This document shows positions 1 to 8,499 of a DNA stretch of 62,252 nt, piece by piece. Origin of the DNA: Gemella haemolysans. Its GTDB lineage: Bacteria; Bacillota; Bacilli; Staphylococcales; Gemellaceae. The position numbers and the translations under genes are program-made. The notes under the pieces were generated by a model. The model searched no databases, was not told where the DNA came from, and saw only the letters and a program-made list of their open reading frames with translations. The DNA is taken from assembly GCF_901873445.1 (NCBI RefSeq), contig NZ_CABFLN010000077.1, positions 1-62,252 of the forward strand. The letters are read 5' to 3'. The stretch's first letter is position 1. Every line of letters begins with the position of its first letter.

Positions 1-16
1 TACATAATTTATATAT

Positions 17-145
17 CTATTTTTTTACATTCTTATTTATTCTTCTTAATATTTCACCACTAAACACCATTCCATATTTATCTTTTGGATTTAATACCCT
101 CTTTATTGATTTACTCATTAAAATTCTAACTAGTTTGTTCATCAT
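17..145 (-). CDS. Small basic protein of unknown function, coupled to the WYL regulator
   Basis: A 42-residue ORF that begins ATG-ATG and overlaps the stop codon of the upstream WYL gene in a TAATG arrangement, which suggests translational coupling. A GGAGAT ribosome site lies within the end of the WYL gene. The product is rich in Lys/Arg (an early RVLNPKDKYG stretch, ending NKNVKK) and has no clear membrane segment. I do not recognise the family. It may be a real small protein or a gene remnant. Confidence 0.4.
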   Translation of the reverse strand: MMNKLVRILMSKSIKRVLNPKDKYGMVFSGEILRRINKNVKK

Positions 146-1071
146 TATATCTCCTTCTCTTCTAATATTTTTACGTTATCTCCTTGGCTATTAAGCCACA
201 TTTTTATTCCATCACCATAGCTTTCTGCTACTATCGTATGAACTTTATCCTCTGTTTTTATTACCTTTGCTGTCGGCAATCTATCTAACATTGCTTCAAG
301 CGATGGTCCACTAAATTCAAATGTAAATTTCTTTAATTTCCCTCCGTACATAAACTGAATTCTCTTACGAAATTCCCCGTCTTCAAATCTATCTCTATAT
401 GGAATATAGAAAGTTTCGTCTTTATATTTAACATTACTCATTCTATCAATTCGAAAAACTAGTGGTACATCTTCCTTACTGGCTATTCCATAAGCTATTA
501 AATAAAAGTAAAATTCTGAGAACATAATAGAAATAGGACGTACTTCTTTTTTAGTTTGTTTTTTATCCATTCGAGTATAATCAAAAGTTATAACTCTAGT
601 TTCTCTAATTACATTCGACAGATTCCACAATACCTCTAGTAAATCTTTCCCATGCTGAAGTTCGGTATAATAATAATCTTCATTATTAATTAACTCTCTA
701 ACATGTATTTTGCTTTCTCGACTTAATTGATTCTGTAATTTTTTTAGCAATAAAGACATTTCTTTTTTATTAAATGCTCTACTTTCTAATAAAATCTTAC
801 TCAATGCTAATATATCCTGTTGAGTAAGTGTATTATCACTTTCACTTACAGCTGTATAAATATACTCTTTGTTCTTTACTATTATTTCAAATTCGCCAAT
901 TTCATCTTTTTTCTCAAATAGATAAACGCGTAATTCATCAATATCCCTTTGGATAGTTTTAAGTGAAACTCCATATTCATTAGCTAGATTTTCTTTTACT
1001 AGTCTCTCTCCTCGTCTAAGTCTATCGTATATTTCTAATCCACGAAACTTTTTATCTCTTGAATCATTCAA
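145..1071 (-). CDS. HTH and WYL-domain transcriptional regulator (YafY type)
   Basis: Predicted DNA-binding regulator of about 308 aa. The N-terminus has a winged-helix HTH (around residues 10-60, with NEYGVSLKTIQRDIDEL as the recognition-helix region). The C-terminal half is a WYL domain (around 160-240, ending in the RPISIMFSEFYFYLIAYG stretch). WYL domains bind nucleic acids or small ligands and often control DNA-damage or defence genes. I prefer a TTG start at 1071, which has AGAGGAGA at good spacing; the longer GTG start at 1098 lacks one. The target is not evident; the only coupled neighbour is the small ORF downstream. Confidence 0.8.
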   Translation of the reverse strand: MNDSRDKKFRGLEIYDRLRRGERLVKENLANEYGVSLKTIQRDIDELRVYLFEKKDEIGEFEIIVKNKEYIYTAVSESDNTLTQQDILALSKILLESRAFNKKEMSLLLKKLQNQLSRESKIHVRELINNEDYYYTELQHGKDLLEVLWNLSNVIRETRVITFDYTRMDKKQTKKEVRPISIMFSEFYFYLIAYGIASKEDVPLVFRIDRMSNVKYKDETFYIPYRDRFEDGEFRKRIQFMYGGKLKKFTFEFSGPSLEAMLDRLPTAKVIKTEDKVHTIVAESYGDGIKMWLNSQGDNVKILEEKEI

Positions 1072-1640
1072 AATTATTCTCCTCTTCTCGTCAACCACTT
1101 AAAGTCTTATTTTTCATTATACATTATAAAATATTCACTTTCAACGAATTCTTTTATTATTATTTTGATAATAACAACTATACTTTTTAAACATATTTTA
1201 CATTAAATATTGGACATATTTTGTCTGTTTTTTTAAAAAATGCTGACTTTGCTCCCCTTATCAAAATAATAATTTCAACCTTAATTTTTCAAATTATCAA
1301 TAATAATCTTATTCTACGGAACATTTCCAGTAAAAAACTGCCCACGCTTACACGTGACAACATCTTAAAATTTATAACTACTGACAACGAAGCTAAATTC
1401 TCAACCCTAGAAGAATACTTCTCAAATGTGTTAGACATACATTTAGCACATATATATTCAAAAAAGTACACTTTGTTTAAATCTGCTAGTATTTTTTTCA
1501 AAACAGATACTATTATTACTTTAATTTAATCAGTTAACCTGATACATGAAAATCATTTAACTTTTTACTTCTTTAGAAATTTTTTTATTTTTACCATAAA
1601 ACTTTTATTTTTTTAGAATTTTTTTACTAATTGCTTTACT
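1072..1640. other. Intergenic region with a possible degenerate ISL3-type transposase remnant
   Basis: About 570 bp of very AT-rich DNA between divergent genes. On the minus strand, roughly 1289-1500, a 70-codon reading frame without a ribosome site ends in FKMLSRVSVG followed by an F/R/I-rich tail. This resembles the C-terminus of ISL3-family transposases (IK-x-IKR-x-x-FGYRNF-x-x-F-x-x-RI). The plus-strand frame over the same bases has no ribosome site and I do not call it. The resemblance is by eye only. Confidence 0.3.
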
Positions 1641-1641
1641 T

Positions 1642-1670
1642 TCTAATTGAGAATGATTATAATTTATAAT
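1642..1670 (+). promoter_or_regulatory. Promoter with Fur box for the efe-tat operon
   Basis: TGAGAATGATTATAA at 1648-1662 matches the 7-1-7 Fur consensus TGATAATNATTATCA at 13 of 15 positions. It directly abuts a perfect -10 (TATAAT, 1665-1670); the -35 is poor. Fur with iron bound would block RNA polymerase, so the operon should be derepressed in low iron. A fur gene lies at 29.9-30.3 kb. Confidence 0.8.
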
Positions 1671-1706
1671 AGAACAAATATTAATATTGAAAGTGAGTAT
1701 AAATTA

Positions 1707-2585
1707 ATGAAGAAAAACAAATTATTTTTAGCCCTAATGGCTGGAACTATCGTAATTAGCGGATGTTCTGCTAAATCAGATAAAAAGGAAGAAAATAAAT
1801 CAGCTCAAGTTGATACATCAAAAGGAACAAAAGAACAACTTAAACAAGCTACTGAGCTTTACAAAAAATTCGTAGAAAATCAAGTAGATACTCTACTTAA
1901 AGATACTGAAAAATTTGCTGAAACTATTAAAGCAGGAAATCTAGAAGAAGCTAAAAAACAATATCCACTTATTCGTATGGCATATGAACGTTCAGAACCA
2001 ATTGCTGAAAGTTTTGGAGAATTAGACGTAAACATCGACTTCCGTCTTGCTGACTACTTAGAAGAAAACAAAACTGAAGACGGATGGCGCGGATTCCACA
2101 GAATAGAAAAGATCATGTGGGAAAAAAATACTACTAAAGGTACTGAAGAATATGCAGACCAATTAGTAAAAGACGTAAAAGAACTAAAAGCTAAAGTTGC
2201 TACTGTTGAAGTTACACCTGACTTAATGGTAACTGGAGCTGTTGACCTACTTAACGAAGTTGCAACACAAAAAATTACAGGTGAAGAAGAAATCTTCTCT
2301 CACACTGACCTTTACGACTTCAAAGCTAATATCGAAGGTGCTGAAGAAATCTTCAAAATCTTTAAACCTTTAATCGAGAAAAAAGACAGCAAATTAGCAA
2401 AAGATTTAGTTGAAAAATTTGCTACAATCAACGGTCTATTAGATAAATACAAAACTGATGACAAACACTATAAACTATATACTGATTTAACTAAAGAAAA
2501 TACGAAAGAACTTTCTGAAGCAGTAACTAAATTAGGTGAACCACTTTCACAAATGGGTGTAATTTTAGACGAAGAGGCTAAGTAA
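1707..2585 (+). CDS. efeO: EfeM/EfeO-type lipoprotein of the iron uptake system (FepA-like)
   Basis: Cell-surface lipoprotein of 292 aa that presents iron or heme to the EfeUOB system. The start at 1707 (MKKNKLFLALM) has an upstream GAAAGTGAG and gives a clean lipoprotein signal with lipobox VISGC around residue 20; a longer in-frame start 20 codons upstream lies inside the Fur box and promoter. The rest is an imelysin/peptidase M75-like helical domain, including GFHRIEKIMW, typical of EfeO/EfeM. There is no N-terminal cupredoxin domain, so it is the EfeM-like short form, as in staphylococcal FepA. First gene of a five-gene operon; the stop is one base from efeB. Confidence 0.9.
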   Translation: MKKNKLFLALMAGTIVISGCSAKSDKKEENKSAQVDTSKGTKEQLKQATELYKKFVENQVDTLLKDTEKFAETIKAGNLEEAKKQYPLIRMAYERSEPIAESFGELDVNIDFRLADYLEENKTEDGWRGFHRIEKIMWEKNTTKGTEEYADQLVKDVKELKAKVATVEVTPDLMVTGAVDLLNEVATQKITGEEEIFSHTDLYDFKANIEGAEEIFKIFKPLIEKKDSKLAKDLVEKFATINGLLDKYKTDDKHYKLYTDLTKENTKELSEAVTKLGEPLSQMGVILDEEAK

Positions 2586-2586
2586 T

Positions 2587-3822
2587 ATGGAAGAATCTGG
2601 TAAAAAATGGATTGATAAAAAAATAACAAGACGTGATTTCCTTAAAAAAGCAGGAATGACTGGAGCTGGAGCTGTTGTTGGAGCCTCTGCTCTTGGAGGA
2701 TTTTTTGCAAACAAAGCCGAAAATAACAGAGTTATTGCTGACGGTGATGAAAAAATTAGTTTCTATGGTAAACACCAAGCTGGAATTACTACTCTAATGC
2801 AAAAATGCGTTTATTTCGTAGTATTAGATTTACACTCTACAGAACGTGACGATGTCATCAACATGTTTAAAGAATGGACTAAATATAGTGAAAAATTAAT
2901 GAACGGCGAATTAGTTGAACCTGCTCTTAAAAACCATTATTTACCACCAAAAGATACTGGGGAAACGATAGGATTAAATCCCTACCGCTTAACTCTAACT
3001 TTTGGAATTAGTCCAAGTTTTCTAAAAAAAATGAAATTGGAAAACAAAAATCTTGAAGAATTTAAAGATTTGCCACCATTTGCTAGAGAGCAACTTAAAG
3101 AAAAATATACAGGTGGGGATATTTGTATCCAAGCATGTGCAGATGATGAGCAAGTAGCCTTCCATGCTGTTCGTAATTTAGTAAGAAAGGCTCGTTCTAC
3201 AGTAACTATGAAATGGAGTCAATCAGGTTTCGCAGCAATCGGAAATCGTGTTGAAACACCTCGTAACCTTTTTGGTTTTAAAGATGGTACTGCTAATGCT
3301 ACTAAAGAAGAGCAATTTGACAAAATCGTATGGTGCGATAAAAACAACTGGATGAAAGATGGAAGCTATATGGCTGTCAGACGTATTCAAATGCACCTTG
3401 AAACGTGGGATAGAACAAATTTAAATGAACAAGAAAATACCTTTGGAAGATATAAAGAAAGTGGTGCTCCGTTCGGTGAGACTGATGAATTCGCACCTAT
3501 AGACCTTAACAAAAAAGGTCCAGATGGAAAACCTTTAATACCTGTAACTTCACATGTCCATTTAGCACATAAACCTGGTGTTGAATTACTTAGACGATCG
3601 TATTCTTATTCAGACGGCATAAATGAAACTACAGGTCAATTTGACTCAGGTCTCCTATTTATTTCTTTCCAAAAAGACCCAAAACAATTTATTACAATTC
3701 AAAACAGCTTAGGAACTGAAGATAAAATGAATGAATACATAACTCATATAGGTAGCGGCCTATTTGCATGTTTTGGAGGAATTAAGGAGGGTGAATATAT
3801 TGGCCAAAAACTTTTTGACTAA
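2587..3822 (+). CDS. efeB: EfeB, Tat-exported Dyp-type peroxidase (deferrochelatase; FepB-like)
   Basis: Heme-dependent Dyp-type peroxidase, 411 aa, the enzymatic part of the Efe/Fep iron system. The N-terminus carries a twin-arginine signal, RRDFLKK at about residues 15-21, followed by a Gly/Ala-rich hydrophobic stretch. The Dyp motif GFKDGTAN (GxxDG type) is at about 235, and a conserved HVHLAHK stretch lies near residue 320. Export folded through Tat agrees with tatC and tatA downstream in the same operon. Its 3' end overlaps the start region of efeU, which indicates tight coupling. Confidence 0.95.
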   Translation: MEESGKKWIDKKITRRDFLKKAGMTGAGAVVGASALGGFFANKAENNRVIADGDEKISFYGKHQAGITTLMQKCVYFVVLDLHSTERDDVINMFKEWTKYSEKLMNGELVEPALKNHYLPPKDTGETIGLNPYRLTLTFGISPSFLKKMKLENKNLEEFKDLPPFAREQLKEKYTGGDICIQACADDEQVAFHAVRNLVRKARSTVTMKWSQSGFAAIGNRVETPRNLFGFKDGTANATKEEQFDKIVWCDKNNWMKDGSYMAVRRIQMHLETWDRTNLNEQENTFGRYKESGAPFGETDEFAPIDLNKKGPDGKPLIPVTSHVHLAHKPGVELLRRSYSYSDGINETTGQFDSGLLFISFQKDPKQFITIQNSLGTEDKMNEYITHIGSGLFACFGGIKEGEYIGQKLFD

Positions 3823-5497
3823 GATTATTTTAGCCTTTATCGTACTTTTTAGCTTTAATTCCCCTTATTTAAAAACTATTATAGCTAAAGAGTCATACAG
3901 TAATCTTTTTATTAAAATCACTGATGCTAATACTGCATTAAAAAATAATGAAAGTGATAAAGCTAAAAAATTAATACAAGAATTTAAAACAGAATTTGAA
4001 TCTACAAAAAATTCAGATTCCGAAGCTGGAAAAAAAGTTAAACAAACTTTAAAATCAAATGATATAAATGAAGAGCAACTGAGAGAGCTATCAACTGCCT
4101 TACTTGCTTTTGAAAATGAACAAAATCCTCTTGATATCGAAGCAGAAAAGAAAGCTTTTAAAACAAAACTCTTTCCTGCTTTTGATAAATTAGAAAAAGC
4201 AATTGATACTAAAAATGTAGAAACTATGAAAGCAGAGTATGTAAAATACAACGCTGCTTGGGTTAGAAATGAAGGTATCGTAAGAACACTTGAACCTGCC
4301 TACTACGGAAAAATCGAAACAACGATGTCATTTCTTCGTAGTTCAATGGAAGTTGAGCCTTACGACTATCAAACTACAAAAATGTATTTAACAGATTTAA
4401 AAAACTACCTTGATGATTTTCTAGCTGGTAAAAAACTAGAACAATCTTCAGATGTAAAAACACTTGAACAAGGTATAAAACTTCTAGAAGAGAGTTACTC
4501 AGCATTCAAAGATGGTAACAAAGCTCAAGGTTCTCAAAAAATGAAGAAATTCATTGAAGTTTGGCCTGTTATCGAAGGAGAAGTTCGTACACGTAACGCT
4601 TCGTTATATACTAAAGTAGAGAGTGAAACTCCTATTATAATGGTTAAAGGTAACGAGCAAAAATATCAAGACCAACTTAAAAACTTGATTTCAGAGCTTT
4701 CTAAAATCGATACGAAGTCTAACTATACTGCATTAGATTCTATGCTGATTTTACTTCGTGAAGGTGTAGAAGCACTTATTATCGTTCTTTCTTTAGCCAG
4801 CGCTTTAAAAGCAGCAAAACAAAGAAAAGGATTAATCTGGATATACGCAGGTGCTGTAGTAGGTATTCTTTCTAGTATACTTGCAGCTGTAGTCTTAAAA
4901 TACTCTTTCCCTGCTCTGTCATCTGGTACTAACAGAGAGATTATTGAAGGTGTCGTTGGTATCTTTGCAGTAGTAATGATGATAGGTATCGGAATTTGGC
5001 TACATAGTAAAAGTTCTGTTAAAGCATGGAAAAAATATATGGACACTAAACTAAATCTAGTACTTTCAACTGGAAGTTTTATATCTATGTTCACACTTAG
5101 CTTCCTAGCTGTGTTTAGAGAAGGTGCCGAAACTATACTATTCTACGCTGGTATAATGCCATTAATTTCAACAGCTAACCTATTAGTCGGTATAGCTCTT
5201 GCTGTTGTTGCATTGATTATTATCGGTATAATTATGGTAAAAGCATCAGGAAAACTTCCTATCAGTAAAGTATTCCTAGTACTATCTTGGTTAATCTATA
5301 TTCTAGGATTCAAGATGCTTGGAGTAAGTATACACGCTCTACAAATTACTGATATTGTTTCAAATCATATTATAGACTACTTACCTACTATCGAAATCTT
5401 AGGAATTTATCCTAGTTACGAAGTAGTCCTAGCCCAACTAGCTTACATCATTGTTGTAGCTATTAGTATATTTTATGAAAAATCTAAAAATAAATAG
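3800..5497 (+). CDS. efeU: EfeU/FTR1-family iron permease (FepC-like)
   Basis: Iron permease of about 565 aa. It has an N-terminal secretion signal, a long extracytoplasmic helical domain (about 30-320) and a C-terminal membrane domain of about seven segments. The two REXXE motifs of the FTR1 family are present: LREGVEALI and FREGAETIL. I chose a TTG start at 3800 because AAGGAGG (3784-3790) sits 9 bases upstream; an ATG at 3764 lies inside efeB and has no ribosome site. The gene overlaps efeB by 23 bp. The large outer domain fused to the permease is as in staphylococcal FepC. Confidence 0.9.
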   Translation: MAKNFLTKIILAFIVLFSFNSPYLKTIIAKESYSNLFIKITDANTALKNNESDKAKKLIQEFKTEFESTKNSDSEAGKKVKQTLKSNDINEEQLRELSTALLAFENEQNPLDIEAEKKAFKTKLFPAFDKLEKAIDTKNVETMKAEYVKYNAAWVRNEGIVRTLEPAYYGKIETTMSFLRSSMEVEPYDYQTTKMYLTDLKNYLDDFLAGKKLEQSSDVKTLEQGIKLLEESYSAFKDGNKAQGSQKMKKFIEVWPVIEGEVRTRNASLYTKVESETPIIMVKGNEQKYQDQLKNLISELSKIDTKSNYTALDSMLILLREGVEALIIVLSLASALKAAKQRKGLIWIYAGAVVGILSSILAAVVLKYSFPALSSGTNREIIEGVVGIFAVVMMIGIGIWLHSKSSVKAWKKYMDTKLNLVLSTGSFISMFTLSFLAVFREGAETILFYAGIMPLISTANLLVGIALAVVALIIIGIIMVKASGKLPISKVFLVLSWLIYILGFKMLGVSIHALQITDIVSNHIIDYLPTIEILGIYPSYEVVLAQLAYIIVVAISIFYEKSKNK

Positions 5498-5504
5498 GTA
5501 ACGA

Positions 5505-6221
5505 ATGATGAAATATGGAGATAAAATTTCTACCGTAGATCATCTTACTGAACTACGAAAGAGACTAATACTAAGCTTTGTGTTTTTTATTGTCTCTTTC
5601 ATAGTTAGTTTATTGTGGTCTGCAGATATTTATAAATTTTTAACAAGTAATTTTAATAATAAATTGATTGTTCTTGGACCTAATGATATACTATGGATAT
5701 ATCTAACACTAGCAGGAATTTGTGCCTTTACCTTTTCGATACCATTTATCTGTTATCAAATTTGGGCATTTATAAAACCTGCTTTAGAAGAAAAAGAAGC
5801 TCGTGCTTTACTTGCTTATATACCAGCAGTATTCATTTGCTTCACAGTAGGTTTAATCTTCGGGTTCTTTCTAGTAACCCCTGCTATTTTAAATGTGCTT
5901 CTTTCTATTGGTAATGACTTGTTCAATACACAATTAACAGCTCAAAATTACCTATCATTTGTCATTAATACAACAATACCGATAGCTATACTTTTTGAAT
6001 TCCCAGTTGTTGTAGCTTTTTTAACATCACTAGGTATTCTAACACCTACATTTTTAACACGTAATAGAAGATATGCATATTTTATACTAATTGTAATAGC
6101 TGTTGTCATTACACCTGCTGACTTTATCAGTGATATCGTTATGTCAATACCATTAATTTTAATATATGAAATTAGTATCGTTATTAGCAAGTATATTTAC
6201 AACAAAAGAGGTGAAAAATAA
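5505..6221 (+). CDS. tatC: TatC, twin-arginine translocase core subunit
   Basis: Polytopic membrane protein, 238 aa, with six predicted segments. The N-terminal HLTELRKRL matches the TatC signature, and further conserved segments (FKP-like FIKPALEEKE) follow. It binds the RR signal and, with TatA, exports folded proteins; EfeB two genes upstream is the obvious substrate. The start has adjacent Met-Met codons. The stop overlaps the tatA start region (shared base 6221). Confidence 0.95.
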   Translation: MMKYGDKISTVDHLTELRKRLILSFVFFIVSFIVSLLWSADIYKFLTSNFNNKLIVLGPNDILWIYLTLAGICAFTFSIPFICYQIWAFIKPALEEKEARALLAYIPAVFICFTVGLIFGFFLVTPAILNVLLSIGNDLFNTQLTAQNYLSFVINTTIPIAILFEFPVVVAFLTSLGILTPTFLTRNRRYAYFILIVIAVVITPADFISDIVMSIPLILIYEISIVISKYIYNKRGEK

Positions 6222-6415
6222 TGGGATTTTTACGTGATATCGGGGCTCCTGGAGTTATAGTTCTTATTTTAGCTGCTCTAATCATCTTCGGTCCTAAACG
6301 TCTACCTGAACTTGGAGAATCAATAGGAAAAATGTTCACATCATTTAAAAAATCAATTTCAGGACTAACTGAAGAAGAAAATTCAACTAAACAAGACGAT
6401 AAAAAAGACAACTAA
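6221..6415 (+). CDS. tatA: TatA, twin-arginine translocase pore subunit
   Basis: 64-aa protein with one N-terminal membrane helix, then FGPKRLPELG, the hallmark hinge and amphipathic helix of TatA/E, and an acidic/charged tail. The ribosome site AGAGGTG is within the end of tatC. No TatB is present, so this is a minimal TatAC system typical of Gram-positives. Last gene of the efe operon; an intrinsic terminator follows. Confidence 0.95.
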   Translation: MGFLRDIGAPGVIVLILAALIIFGPKRLPELGESIGKMFTSFKKSISGLTEEENSTKQDDKKDN

Positions 6416-6417
6416 AA

Positions 6418-6467
6418 ATAGACTTTACAATATGTTTAAAGCATATCTGTAAAGTCTATTGTTTTGG
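6418..6467. terminator. Bidirectional terminator between tatA and metA
   Basis: Inverted repeat ATAGACTTTACA(AT)ATG / CAT(AT)CTGTAAAGTCTAT (6418-6434 and 6442-6459) with T-rich sequence on one side and A-rich on the other. It serves both convergent genes. Confidence 0.85.
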
Positions 6468-6469
6468 CT

Positions 6470-7387
6470 TTATTTTGATAATTCAGTTAAATCATAAGGT
6501 GTTTGTTGATAAACTTGGTTTAACCAGTTGTGATAGAATAAGTAAGCAACACCTCTCCATCTATTTTTAGGAGTTTTTGTATCATCATTTCCTGGGTAAT
6601 AATTCACTGGAACTTCTATAGGTAAGTTACTATTTTTATCACGAACATATTCATTATGAAGTGTATCAGCATCATATTCAATATGTCCTGTCACAAATAT
6701 TTTTCTTAAATCTTTAGTCGCAACAAGAAGCGTTCCAACATCTTCTGATTTAGCAAGAATATCTAATTCAGAAATAGTAGGCAGCTTCTCTTCCTCTATC
6801 TTAGTATGTCTAGAATGAGGAGCTAAGAAAGTATCTGTAAATCCTCGTGTTAATGTATGATTTTCAATTAATACATCATGTTCAAAAACTCCAAATATCT
6901 TATCATTAACTTGCTCTTTTTTTACCCCATAATGATAATATAAACTAGCTTGTGCTGCCCAACAAATATTTAATGTTGAGAATACATGTGTTTTACTCCA
7001 ATCGAAAATGCTATTCAATTCTCCCCAATAATTAACTTCTTCAAATTCTAAATGTTCAATTGGTGCTCCTGTAATAATAAGCCCATCGTAAAACTTATCT
7101 TTTATTTCATCAAAGGTTTTATAGAATTTCTCTAAGTATGATTGAGCTGTATTTTTTGCTACATGACTAGTCGTATGTAAAAATTCAACAGTTATTTGAA
7201 GTGGAGAATTTCCTAGAAGTCTTAATAATTGGCGTTCAGTTTCTTCTTTCTTCGGCATTAAGTTCAAGATCAATATTCTTAATGGTCTAATATCTTGATT
7301 CTTTGCTCTATTCTCCTCAATTACTACTACACCCTCTTCTAACAGCTTATTTTTTACTGGTAATTCATTTTGTATACATATTGGCAT
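6470..7387 (-). CDS. metA: MetA-family homoserine O-acetyltransferase
   Basis: 305-aa homoserine transacylase, the committed step of methionine synthesis. The catalytic Cys lies in NICWAAQASLY (about 142) and the family stretch GAPIEHLEFEEVNYW is present. Residue 111 by direct count is Glu. In this family Glu111 goes with acetyl-CoA and Gly111 with succinyl-CoA, so I infer the acetyl-transferase type. A good AAGGAGACG ribosome site precedes ATG. The gene stands alone behind a T-box leader. Confidence 0.92.
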   Translation of the reverse strand: MPICIQNELPVKNKLLEEGVVVIEENRAKNQDIRPLRILILNLMPKKEETERQLLRLLGNSPLQITVEFLHTTSHVAKNTAQSYLEKFYKTFDEIKDKFYDGLIITGAPIEHLEFEEVNYWGELNSIFDWSKTHVFSTLNICWAAQASLYYHYGVKKEQVNDKIFGVFEHDVLIENHTLTRGFTDTFLAPHSRHTKIEEEKLPTISELDILAKSEDVGTLLVATKDLRKIFVTGHIEYDADTLHNEYVRDKNSNLPIEVPVNYYPGNDDTKTPKNRWRGVAYLFYHNWLNQVYQQTPYDLTELSK

Positions 7388-7420
7388 TGTTCGTCTCCTT
7401 AACTACTCTTTTTCTTAAAT

Positions 7421-7689
7421 AAAAAAACTCGCCACTATTACAAGCTTATGTAATAGGGACGAGTTTATCGTGTTACCACCCATGTTCGTGAATGAATTTA
7501 TTCACCTTTATTGATACGTGTTCATATCGTTGTACTATATCGCGCACCTACGTAATTACCTATTAGATAATTATTACTCCGAGACCATTTCAATTATATC
7601 TTTTCTTACTTTCTTCCACCAACCGAAAGTTCTCTGCCTTGAATCAATTATAATCTACTTATCTCTTCAATGTTTTACATATTAATTTA
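7421..7689 (-). promoter_or_regulatory. Methionine-specific T-box riboswitch of metA
   Basis: The leader holds a Stem I with GGTTGGTGGAAG, an ATG specifier triplet (7586-7588 in plus coordinates) within TTGAAATGGTC, and the T-box GGGTGGTAACACG (about 7470-7482). It ends in a terminator hairpin ACTCG-CCCTATTACA / TGTAATAG-GG-CGAGT (about 7422-7468) followed by seven U. Uncharged tRNA-Met should pair with the ATG specifier and stabilise the antiterminator. Confidence 0.93.
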
Positions 7690-7695
7690 CTTAAT

Positions 7696-7724
7696 AGTAT
7701 AAAGAATTTAACACTATTTGTCAA
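7696..7724 (-). promoter_or_regulatory. Promoter of the metA T-box leader
   Basis: TTGACA (7719-7724) and TATACT (7696-7701) separated by 17 bp on the minus strand, placing the start near 7689. Confidence 0.85.
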
Positions 7725-7845
7725 TAGAAACTACCTTAAAATTCTCAATTAAAAAAACTATTTTATTACTAAAAGTAAACTCCACTATATAGAAAAAATT
7801 AAAAATTACTTTAAATACTTGTCTTTAAAAAATATACCACTATGA

Positions 7846-8409
7846 TTACTTATTAAACTCTATGAGTTCAAACTTCTCTCCATCATAGTCAAGAACACTA
7901 ACAGAAGTATTTACTATTACTCCACGCCCTACCTCTTTAATACCTTTTTGAGTTAAGAAAGAGCGAATTAATCCACCATGACATACTGCCAACATAGTTT
8001 TATCTGGGTGTTCCTCATATTTTTCTTTAAAGAATGCTTCTACTCTGTCTGCGGCATCTGTATCTAATTCCATACCTCTTGTTTCACCCGCTTTAAGACC
8101 AGCACCATATTCAGCAAAAGATACGCCTTCATATTCTCCATATGATTTTTCTATTAATCTTTTATCTTTGATTACTGATAATTTCTTATTATCTTCACTA
8201 TTTGAATTGTCTAGCATATATCTTGCTGTATCATATGCCCTACCTAAAACACTACTATAAGCTATATCAATATCATATCCTTCAATTTTCTTACCTGCAG
8301 CAATTCCTTGTCGAATTCCTTCTTCATTTAAAGGAATATCAGTGTGCCCTTGAACCATTTTATTCTTATTATAATCCGTCTCTCCGTGTCTCGCTAAAAT
8401 TATACGCAT
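7846..8409 (-). CDS. Histidine phosphatase (phosphoglycerate mutase-like), copy 2
   Basis: 187-aa member of the histidine phosphatase superfamily. LARHGETDYN at the N-terminus holds the catalytic RHG, and CHGGLIRSF supplies the second His. The start at 8409 has AAAGGAGAT upstream; the longer frame to 8472 has none. It is clearly related to the neighbouring gene at 8500-9066, so this is a tandem duplication. The substrate (sugar phosphate, nucleotide or other) cannot be told from sequence. Probably the last gene of the nrd transcription unit. Confidence 0.85.
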   Translation of the reverse strand: MRIILARHGETDYNKNKMVQGHTDIPLNEEGIRQGIAAGKKIEGYDIDIAYSSVLGRAYDTARYMLDNSNSEDNKKLSVIKDKRLIEKSYGEYEGVSFAEYGAGLKAGETRGMELDTDAADRVEAFFKEKYEEHPDKTMLAVCHGGLIRSFLTQKGIKEVGRGVIVNTSVSVLDYDGEKFELIEFNK

Positions 8410-8499
8410 ATTCCCATCTCCTTTTAATAAATAAAGGAAACAACTAAATAAAATCAATTCCCTAAAAATCACGATTTTTCAGCCGTTCCCTACTTATAT

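Noticed and set aside
1221..1529. 102-codon plus-strand ORF in the gap before efeO
   Set aside because: TTG start with no ribosome site, odd composition, and it overlaps a possible transposase relic on the other strand.
8455..8490. Third copy of the dispersed palindromic repeat
   Set aside because: Only about 12 bases match (ATCACGATTTTT) and the outer arms differ; not enough to call.
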